Source: Deltaproteobacteria bacterium (GTDB lineage Bacteria > Myxococcota_A > Polyangia > Polyangiales > Polyangiaceae). From it: a stretch of 37,949 nt of DNA. Each line of letters begins with the position of its first letter. Position 1 is the stretch's first letter. This document shows, in pieces, positions 31,736 through 37,949 of the stretch. The position numbers and the translations under genes were made by a program. The stretch lies in contig VGRJ01000038.1 in assembly GCA_016875405.1 (NCBI GenBank), positions 1 through 37,949 on the forward strand. Direction: 5' to 3'. The notes below the pieces were generated by a model. That model was not told the DNA's origin. It made no database searches and worked only from the letters and a program-made list of their open reading frames with translations.

Positions 31736-32574
31736 CGCGTCGCGCGCGAGCCCGGCGACCAGGTCTTCATGAACGCGCGGTCCTGCTCGCCAAGTGCCGC
31801 GATCGCTGCCATCACGCGGACTGAGGCCTCGCGCTCGGCGTCACGCTCGCCGGCATGGGGGTAGAGGTCGTCGAGCGGCACGGGCGCCCCTAAGAAGGCC
31901 CGCACGGGCTCGGCGTCGGCACGCAGCCGGTCGCGCACGAGCGCGCCGAAGCTCGCCGGCAGACCGTTGACGAACGAGGGAACGACCGGCGCGCGCGAGG
32001 CGAGGGCGATGCGGCCGATGCCGGACTTGGGAGGCAGGAGGGCGTACGGATCGTCGCTCGGGTTTCGGCGCCCCTCGGGGTGGAGGGCGACCACGGTGCG
32101 CGGCGACCAGTCGAGCAGGCGAACGCACGCGTCGACGACGCTTCGGTTCAGCGCGGGCCCGCGTTCGTCGCGAAAGACGGGCGGGTACATCGCGTTGCCC
32201 GACACGGCGAGGTTCAAGAGCACGCCGAGCGGACGGTCGTAATAGAACGCGTTTCGCACCGGGCAGTAGAGGTACGGAGGCTTGGGAAAATGCTCCCAGA
32301 GCGCGATCATGAGGGCAAACTGGTCGAACCAGGTGCGGTGGTTCGACGCGAGCAGCATCGACCGGCGCGGGAGGTGCTCGTGGCCCTCGAGCCGGATGCG
32401 GTTGTCGATGGTGAGCCCGAGCCCCGGCTGCGCGACGTGGTGCCCCCACTGCATGGCCAGCCGCTTGCCGAGGTGCGTCTCATTCAGCTGCGTTCCGACC
32501 CAGTACGCGGCTCGCTCGAAGGAGGAGAGCGAGGCGAACGGATCGGCCTCGTCATCACGGAGAGTTCGGCTCAT
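31732..32574 (-). CDS. PlsC-type 1-acyl-glycerol-3-phosphate acyltransferase family protein
   Basis: This 280-residue protein has the acyltransferase motif I NHRTWFDQ (H79-X4-D84), then PPYLYCPVRNAFYYD, GNAMYPPVFRDE and motif III HPEGRRNPSDD, then APVVPSFVNGL. These enzymes transfer fatty acyl chains to lysophospholipids at the inner membrane; the exact acceptor is not visible. It has no clear N-terminal membrane helix. It overlaps the VTT-like gene by 4 bp. Confidence 0.88.
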   Translation of the reverse strand: MSRTLRDDEADPFASLSSFERAAYWVGTQLNETHLGKRLAMQWGHHVAQPGLGLTIDNRIRLEGHEHLPRRSMLLASNHRTWFDQFALMIALWEHFPKPPYLYCPVRNAFYYDRPLGVLLNLAVSGNAMYPPVFRDERGPALNRSVVDACVRLLDWSPRTVVALHPEGRRNPSDDPYALLPPKSGIGRIALASRAPVVPSFVNGLPASFGALVRDRLRADAEPVRAFLGAPVPLDDLYPHAGERDAEREASVRVMAAIAALGEQDRAFMKTWSPGSRATR

Positions 32575-33060
32575 CAGGACCTCGCGCGCGGGTAGCGACG
32601 AGGGGCCGCGAGGACGTTCGCGGACACCCGAGGCTCCAGCCGATTGTCATCGCGACCGACACAAAAAGCCATAGCGCGGCGAGCTGATGGCGTCCCCCAA
32701 ATAGGGCCGCGGTGGCGAGGCCCTCTTTCAACTCGTCGTCCGCTCTCGATGGCACGTTGACGCGCGAGGGGCGCCGTCTCCGACGAGAGCGCGCGGCGCA
32801 AGTTCGGGGTCTTCGCGCGCATGGAGCGTTTCGAAAAGCCTTGGTGGCCGAGCTCGCGACGCTCGGTTCTGCGACGTGCGCGTCATCGAGCCTCGCGGAG
32901 GAGCTGCTCGAGCGGCCTCGTGTCCACGTCTACCGCGCGTTCCTCACGACGGCGCGGATCCATCCGACGAGCCCGGGCAAGGGCTGCGAGCTGTGGGTGA
33001 CGCGCTCCGGCCTCCAGCCGGCGCGCCGACGCGTCGGGGGCGTCGAGGCGTACGCACGAG
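32575..33060. other. Gap with no assured gene
   Basis: On the reverse strand a 66-codon frame (32555-32755) has one hydrophobic helix (LAALWLFVSVAMTIGWSLG) and overlaps the acyltransferase start; it might be a small membrane protein but lacks other support. On the forward strand a frame ending in HVYRAFLTTARIHP and ELWVTRSGLQPARR may be a decayed gene. I would not annotate either with confidence. Confidence 0.35.
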
Positions 33061-33804
33061 TCACCGTGAAGGAGACGGCCCTCGTCGCCGCCCCGGCGCG
33101 CGCGGGACGTTCGCGTCGGTCTTGGTCTTACGAGCCGACTGCGCGAGGTAGACGAGGTGCACGCGACCGCCGTGGCCGGTGCGCTTCATCTCGAAGGTGA
33201 AGCCTACGGTTCGGAGCGCCCGCTCGAAATCCGCCGAGCGCTGCTCGCACCACACCGCGAAGGTGCCGCCCTCGACGAGGGCCCGCCGCGTAGTGGCGAC
33301 GGCCTCGGCGCCGTAGAGCGGGTGGTGCCGAGGGACGCGCTGCTGCGGGCCCTCGTACATGTCGAGGACGACGGCGTCGAAGCGTCGCGCCTCGGCGCCC
33401 TCGGCCACCTCTCGGAGCACCTCGGTGACGTCGCCAACGACGAGTCGGACGCGCCGATCGCGGAGGGCGTGGTTCGTCAATACGCCGAGCGGCCCCTCGC
33501 ACCAGCGGGCGACGATCGGGTTGAGCTCCGCAACGACGACCCACGCTCGCGGGCCCAGGACATCGAGTGCCGCACGCAGCGTGAACCCCATTCCGAGGCC
33601 GCTGACGAGCACGCGCGCCGGTGCGTCTTTGCCAAGGCCCTCGCAGGCGAGCCTCGCGAGGTCATCCTCGGAGCGGTGCGCCGCGCTCGTCATCAGCACG
33701 CGGCCGCGGATCGTGAGCAGGAAGTCGCGCTCGCCGCGGCGCATGAGCGTCAGCGGTCCGTCGGGGGTGTCCACCGTCTCGAGCGGCTGCCAAGGGAGGG
33801 CCAT
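33061..33804 (-). CDS. Spermidine-synthase-like SAM-dependent methyltransferase
   Basis: This 247-residue protein has a Rossmann motif VLVSGLGMGFTLRAALD (near 67), the acidic strand end VVVAELNPIVARW (near 93), GDVTEVLRE and VVLDMYEGPQ. This matches the spermidine/spermine synthase-like methyltransferase group. The N-terminal beta region (PDGPLTLMRRGERDFLLTI) also fits. Whether it makes polyamine or methylates something else cannot be told. The ATG at 33804 was chosen because the upstream frame is Arg/Pro-rich and unlike protein. It is divergent from the SDR gene. Confidence 0.8.
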   Translation of the reverse strand: MALPWQPLETVDTPDGPLTLMRRGERDFLLTIRGRVLMTSAAHRSEDDLARLACEGLGKDAPARVLVSGLGMGFTLRAALDVLGPRAWVVVAELNPIVARWCEGPLGVLTNHALRDRRVRLVVGDVTEVLREVAEGAEARRFDAVVLDMYEGPQQRVPRHHPLYGAEAVATTRRALVEGGTFAVWCEQRSADFERALRTVGFTFEMKRTGHGGRVHLVYLAQSARKTKTDANVPRAPGRRRGPSPSR

Positions 33805-34051
33805 CGCGCGCGGAGTGTGGCACGGCAGGCGCCCAGAGTGGCCTCGATCGAGCGATGCCTGGGCGTCGCGACTCACCATCGAGCCTCGAGCTCGGGGTTT
33901 CCCGACCGAGCAACTTCCGGGGCGATCTCCGACAGCTGGCTTGTGCACGCACTCTCTGCTTGGGGCCTCGGGCTCGTTCGTTGCCTCGGGCTTCCTCGTG
34001 AATTCGGCGCGCGAGGCTGGCCTCGGCTCCCTTCGTGAGTCACCCTCCGGC

Positions 34052-34795
34052 ATGAGCGATCGTCCCGTCTTCTTCGTCGTGGGTGCCGCAGGTGGGGTCG
34101 GGTCGGCGCTGTGTCGCCGTCTCCATGCGCGCGGGTTCGAGCTGGTTCTCGCCGGCAGGAACGAGCCTCCGCTCACCGCGCTCGCGAGCGAGGTCGGCGG
34201 CGAAGTGGTGGCCTTCGACGCGCGCGACTTCGACAGGACGAGCGCGGCGATGGAGCAGGCTCATGCGCGGCACGGGCGCCTCGACGGGGTGGTGAACCTC
34301 GCCGGCTCGATCTTGCTAAAGCCCGCGCACCTGACCTCGGCAGCCGACTGGGAGCAGACCCTCGGCGCGAACCTCGGCACGGCGTTCTCGGTCGTGCGGG
34401 CGGCGGCGCCCCTCCTCGGCAAGAGCGGCGGCGGCGCGCTCGTGCTCGTCTCGTCCGCGGCGGCGCGCCTCGGGCTCGCGAACCACGAGGCGGTCGCGGC
34501 GGCCAAGGCGGGCGTCGTCGGTCTCGCGCTCTCCGCGGCGGCCACCTACGCCTCGCGCGGCGTGCGCGTGAACGTGGTTTCTCCCGGCCTCGTGCGCACG
34601 CCCCTCGCCGAGCGCATCGTCTCGAACGAGGCGTCTCTCAAGGCGAGCCAGGGCATGCACGCGCTCGGCCGCATCGGTGAGCCGGACGACGTCGCGCGCG
34701 TCCTCGAGTTCTTGCTCGACCCCGCGCAGAGCTGGATCACCGGGCAGGTGTACGGCGTCGACGGCGGGCTCGGTACCGTGCGGTCGCGGGCCTGA
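34052..34795 (+). CDS. Short-chain dehydrogenase/reductase lacking the catalytic Tyr
   Basis: This 247-residue SDR has the nucleotide-binding VVGAAGGVGSALCRRL, the NLAGS motif, VLVSSAAARLG (catalytic Ser) and NVVSPGLVRTPLAERI. At the YxxxK site it reads NHEAVAAAKAG: the Lys is kept but Tyr is Val. A subgroup of bacterial SDRs shares this NHEA-x-AAAKAG form to my recollection, so it is probably an old change rather than decay. The activity is uncertain. It lies 6 bp before the DNA glycosylase gene. Confidence 0.88.
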   Translation: MSDRPVFFVVGAAGGVGSALCRRLHARGFELVLAGRNEPPLTALASEVGGEVVAFDARDFDRTSAAMEQAHARHGRLDGVVNLAGSILLKPAHLTSAADWEQTLGANLGTAFSVVRAAAPLLGKSGGGALVLVSSAAARLGLANHEAVAAAKAGVVGLALSAAATYASRGVRVNVVSPGLVRTPLAERIVSNEASLKASQGMHALGRIGEPDDVARVLEFLLDPAQSWITGQVYGVDGGLGTVRSRA

Positions 34796-34801
34796 CGGCC
34801 G

Positions 34802-35614
34802 ATGCCCGAAGGCCACACGGTCCACCGCGCGGCGCGCGACCACGACGGCGACTTCGCCGGGCAGCGCGTACTCGTCTCGTCGCCGCAAGGGCGGTTTCCC
34901 GCCGAGGAGCTCGTCGATGCCGATGGTCGTGCGCACCTCGAGCGCGTCGAGGCGTACGGCAAGCACCTCTTCTACGTGTTCGAGGGTGAGCGCGTCGTGC
35001 ACGTGCATCTCGGCCTCTTCGGAAAGTTCTTCCGGCGGCGCACCCCCGCACCCGCGTCGCGGTCGAGCACGCGCCTGCGGCTCGAGGGCGAGGCGATGAC
35101 GCTCGAGCTCGTCGGGCCGACGGCGTGCGAGCTCGTCTCGGTCGAGGACATGCGGGCGATCACCGCGCGCCTGGGCCCCGATCCGTTGCGCGAGGACGCG
35201 AACCCTCGACGCTTCTACGCGTACGTCGCGCGCGCGAAGGCGCCGATCGGGGCGATCCTCATGGATCAGAGCCGCATTTGTGGGGTCGGCAACGTCTACC
35301 GTGCCGAGGTGCTGCACCTCTTGCGCGTCCACCCGGAGACACCGGGCAAGGCGCTCCCGAAGGCCACCCTGCGCGCGATGTGGCGCCTCACCGCCGGTCT
35401 CTTGCGCCGCGGCGTCGAGGAGAAGCGCATCGTCACGACGCGCGGTCTCACCCTCGCGAAGCCGCGCGAGCGCGTCCCGAGGCACGACAGCACCCACGTC
35501 TACCGCCGGCGCTGGTGCCGCACCTGCGAAGGGCCGGTGTCGACCTACACGCTGAGGGCGCGGACCGTTCACTACTGCGATGCGTGCCAGCCGCTCGAAG
35601 CGGCCGCGGAGTGA
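34802..35614 (+). CDS. Fpg/Nei-family DNA glycosylase (Nei-like)
   Basis: This 270-residue base-excision repair enzyme starts MPEGHTVHR, giving Pro2 as the Schiff-base nucleophile and Glu3. YGKHLFY contains the conserved Lys, and SRICGVGNVYRAEVL is the helix-two-turn-helix. The zinc finger is C239-X2-C242-X16-C259-X2-C262. MPEGH (rather than MPELP) points to the Nei branch, removing oxidised pyrimidines. It is likely co-transcribed with the SDR. It converges with the DUF1963 gene, 9 bp apart. Confidence 0.92.
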   Translation: MPEGHTVHRAARDHDGDFAGQRVLVSSPQGRFPAEELVDADGRAHLERVEAYGKHLFYVFEGERVVHVHLGLFGKFFRRRTPAPASRSSTRLRLEGEAMTLELVGPTACELVSVEDMRAITARLGPDPLREDANPRRFYAYVARAKAPIGAILMDQSRICGVGNVYRAEVLHLLRVHPETPGKALPKATLRAMWRLTAGLLRRGVEEKRIVTTRGLTLAKPRERVPRHDSTHVYRRRWCRTCEGPVSTYTLRARTVHYCDACQPLEAAAE

Positions 35615-35623
35615 CGGCGACGT

Positions 35624-37474
35624 TCAGTCTCCCACGCGCACGTCGACCTTCGAGAACTCGCTCGCGGCGAGCGCCTTGTCGCCGATGAAGAAGGCGAGCT
35701 CGTCGAGGTCGCCCCACTGAAAATTCGCCTGCGGATCGCTCGTCACGAGGAGGAGCAAGCGCTGCCCACGCTTCACGGCGGCGTCGTAGCGATCGCGGTG
35801 GCCGAGGAAGTGCGAGACCCGCGGCAGGCCGAGCGATGCGTGGAGCGCGCCGTAGGCCTCGGCCAAGAGCGCCGACAGCCCGTGGGTGACCGCTCGGTTC
35901 GTGGGGTGCACGAGCCGCAGGGTGGGCACGAGCTCGACGCGGCAGGCCGGGGCGAGCGCGCGACCCTGGTCGACCATGGCCTTCGGTACGCCGCGGCGGA
36001 CGAGCGGCGAGCCGGCCTCGGTGAGGAGCACGGCCCCCTTTTGCCCGTAATTCTCGGGGTCGGAGTCGTGCACGAAGAACGAGAGGAGGCCACTCGCCGG
36101 GGCGAGCTTCGAGCCCCCTGTGCCCGCGAGCTTCGCGATCTCGGCGAGGTCGAGCTGACCCACGAACGTCATCGGCGCCTTCTTCACCGCGGGCCACGGG
36201 GTCGACTCCGGGAGATCCGGCGGGCCGCCGAAGCGGCTCGCGCCCACGGCGAACGTCGCGAGGTCGGCGCGCTCGAGGAGGAGCGCCACCGCGGGCGAGA
36301 CGAGCTCCGCCTGGTGCGACGCGAGGCCGGCATCCGCGAGGGCCTTCGTCAGCGTGGCCTCGAGCGCGGCGTAGGGGGGCAGGTTCGGTCGCACGACGGG
36401 CGGCGCGGGAGGAGGAGGGGGCACTTCGACGGCGGGTGCAGGCGCGGCCTTCGCCTTCTTCGGCGGCTTCACGCCGAAGCGGGGGCCGAGCACCTTCGCG
36501 AGCTTCGCGTAGCGCTTCACGCGCGAGCCCTGGTTCGGCAGCGCCTCGAGGGTGGCGACGATGGCGAACACGGTGTGCGCCGCCTCGACGTGAGCGCTCT
36601 TCTCGAGGGCTTCCAGGATGGGCGTATCGGCGAAGGAGCTCTCCGCGGCGAAGGTGACGAAGCGCGGGAAGACCTCGGGCGTGTCGTGCCTCGCGAGGAG
36701 CATGGTGTGCTCGCGCGTGCGTGGCGCCTCTCGGAGCAAGTCGGCGAGCAGCTCCTCGTCGGCGGGGAAGCGCGCGAGCAAGGTGTAGCCGAACTGGGCG
36801 AACGGCCCGCCGCTCTCGAGGACGCGCAGCGCGAGGCCTCGCCAGCGTCGATCGGGCAGCGCTCCGGGCGCGAGGCGCCTGTTGACGGCGATCAAGACGC
36901 AAGCGAGCCACGACACGTCACGGGCGTCCGCGAGGTGCGAGCCCCAGGCGGGGTCGAGGTCGAGTCGGGCCTGCGCGGCGAGCACGCCCGTCGGATGCGG
37001 GGTGTTCTCGGGCACCGCGTTCGCGACGGCCTCGAGATCCTCGCGTGACCCATCGACGACGAGCGCGGCCGCGAGCTCGAGGCGCTCGGGCCAGCCCTCG
37101 CTCCGGGCGAGGGCGTCACGCAGCACGGCGCGGCCTTCGGGAGCCGCCGCGATCGCACGGACGAGGACCCCTCGCAGGTGCCTTCGCCCCATCCGTTGCC
37201 GGTAGGCGAGGTCGGCCGCCTGCTTCAGCGCGGTGCGCTCGGCGACGGGCAGCGCGTTCACGGCCACGTCGTCCCACACGGTCTCTCCGGGGTCGAAGAG
37301 CTCCTTCGTCACGCACGAGGCGAGCGCGGCGCCGTGGCCCGCGAAGGGCTCCTCGTCGACCCCGCGCCCCTCGGCGGTGGTGGCGTAGGCCTCGGCGAGC
37401 AATGCGTCGAGCGCGGCATCGCCGGTCGCAGGGGCAGGTAGGGGCGGCGGCAGACGGACGTAGGGGGTGGGCAC
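35624..37474 (-). CDS. DUF1963-domain protein with helical repeat N-terminus
   Basis: This 616-residue protein has an Ala/Leu/Arg-rich helical region (about 1-330, HEAT-like repeats such as RHLRGVLVRAIAAAPEGRA), a Pro/Ala linker (KAAPAPAVEVPPPPPAPP) and a DUF1963 (YwqG-type) domain from about 370: ASRFGGPPDLPESTPWP, MTFVGQLDLAEIA, LLSFFVHD, HFLGHRDRYD and ANFQWGDLDELAFFI. The last blocks are the recognised DUF1963 signature. The function of the family is unknown. The GTG start at 37474 has an AGGGTGGT ribosome site. Confidence 0.85.
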   Translation of the reverse strand: MPTPYVRLPPPLPAPATGDAALDALLAEAYATTAEGRGVDEEPFAGHGAALASCVTKELFDPGETVWDDVAVNALPVAERTALKQAADLAYRQRMGRRHLRGVLVRAIAAAPEGRAVLRDALARSEGWPERLELAAALVVDGSREDLEAVANAVPENTPHPTGVLAAQARLDLDPAWGSHLADARDVSWLACVLIAVNRRLAPGALPDRRWRGLALRVLESGGPFAQFGYTLLARFPADEELLADLLREAPRTREHTMLLARHDTPEVFPRFVTFAAESSFADTPILEALEKSAHVEAAHTVFAIVATLEALPNQGSRVKRYAKLAKVLGPRFGVKPPKKAKAAPAPAVEVPPPPPAPPVVRPNLPPYAALEATLTKALADAGLASHQAELVSPAVALLLERADLATFAVGASRFGGPPDLPESTPWPAVKKAPMTFVGQLDLAEIAKLAGTGGSKLAPASGLLSFFVHDSDPENYGQKGAVLLTEAGSPLVRRGVPKAMVDQGRALAPACRVELVPTLRLVHPTNRAVTHGLSALLAEAYGALHASLGLPRVSHFLGHRDRYDAAVKRGQRLLLLVTSDPQANFQWGDLDELAFFIGDKALAASEFSKVDVRVGD

Positions 37475-37538
37475 GGCGTGACCACCCTAGGCGAGTTCGA
37501 CGCGCTCGAGCAACGCGCGGATGGGTGTGCCCGCTCGC

Positions 37539-37949
37539 TCAGAGGGGCTTCCACGCCGGGTCGAACTTCGAGATGTAGGGGTCGACGAAGCTCGCGGCGA
37601 ACGTGTCGACTCGGGTCGACCAGTTCGTGCCGCTGCAGGTGAGGTTTCCGTGGGAGTTCACTCCGACGATGCGCGGCACGCCGCCGAGCGTGACGAGGCC
37701 GGGGCCGCCCGAGTCGCCGTTGCAGGTGAAGGCCTTGCCGCCACCCTGACTCCCCACGAGGCCGGTGGACACCGCGCTCACCGTGAGCCACGCGGAGCGC
37801 CGGGTCCCGAGGGAGCCAGCGTCGTTTGCGACCGACTTTCCGTAGCCGACGAAGCGGATCGGCGCGCCGAGGTTCGCGGCTCCGAGCGCGGTGCGGTTCA
37901 TCGGGATCGCCGGGCGGCCGAGGTCCGCCTTCGTGATGACGACGCCGAG
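37539..37949 (-). CDS. Trypsin-like serine protease (S1), C-terminal part, cut by window edge
   Basis: The frame is open from the window end and gives 136 residues beginning LGVVITKADLGRP. It has the S1 features IRFVGYGKS, a CNGDSGGPG active-site Ser block, RIVGVNSHG and a final DPYISKFDPAW helix. The Cys pair around the active site is present (FTCNGDSGG, NLTCSG). The His and Asp of the triad must lie beyond the edge. It is probably secreted. Confidence 0.85.
   Translation of the reverse strand, partial: LGVVITKADLGRPAIPMNRTALGAANLGAPIRFVGYGKSVANDAGSLGTRRSAWLTVSAVSTGLVGSQGGGKAFTCNGDSGGPGLVTLGGVPRIVGVNSHGNLTCSGTNWSTRVDTFAASFVDPYISKFDPAWKPL

Overview
The window is GC-rich chromosomal DNA. Its gene complement suggests a myxobacterium (Polyangia/Myxococcota, former Deltaproteobacteria): many short-signal lipoproteins, a TonB-type domain fused to an outer-membrane receptor, Cys-pair TonB, WD40 and FG-GAP propellers. 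No rRNA, tRNA or CRISPR array was seen. Taxonomy is inferred from style, not from a marker gene.

The most interesting content is a scattered but coherent metal-homeostasis system. Five near-identical palindromes, core TGCAAC-N3-GTTGCA, lie in front of gene groups at three loci. Locus A (about 0.3-5.95 kb): two boxes before a MerC-like membrane protein; then one box centred in a 69-bp divergent promoter, serving cobW1-dihydroorotase leftwards and orf155-DUF1826-DUF1636-NiCoT-dcd rightwards. Locus B (about 14-18.9 kb): a box upstream of a TonB-dependent receptor and two lipoproteins, followed by exbB-exbD-tonB-lipoprotein (to 21.7 kb). Locus C (21.8-25.7 kb): a 93-bp divergent region with an RcnR/CsoR-type operator beside a box, between the efflux pair (CDF exporter and its RcnR-like repressor, leftwards) and cobW2-WD40-small acidic protein (rightwards). 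The best reading is a Fur-family (Zur-like) zinc-starvation regulon: COG0523 metallochaperones, DUF1826, a dihydroorotase with an altered metal-site His, the zinc-independent enzyme dCTP deaminase, and energised outer-membrane uptake. Nickel or cobalt is the main alternative because of the NiCoT and DmeF-like genes. The 3' end of locus A is damaged by two single-base frameshifts at G runs and one nonsense codon.

Between loci A and B lie two putative surface lipoproteins (a propeller and an FN3-type protein), a large lipoprotein fusing an alpha/beta hydrolase to an FG-GAP propeller, and an uncharacterised 240-residue protein.

At 26.4-30.7 kb is an oxygen-dependent class I ribonucleotide reductase (nrdA-nrdB, leftwards) behind a strong-looking promoter, a cobalamin riboswitch and an intrinsic terminator-like hairpin. 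This implies a B12-dependent class II enzyme elsewhere in the genome.

From 30.7 kb on are a phage terminase remnant fused to a broken VTT (DedA-like) gene, then ordinary housekeeping genes: PlsC-type acyltransferase, spermidine-synthase-like methyltransferase, an SDR lacking the catalytic Tyr, an Nei/Fpg DNA glycosylase, a DUF1963 protein and the C-terminal half of a trypsin-like protease cut by the window edge. Remnants of an IS801/IS1294-type transposase (left edge) and of an acyl-CoA thioesterase (26.1 kb) show past rearrangement.
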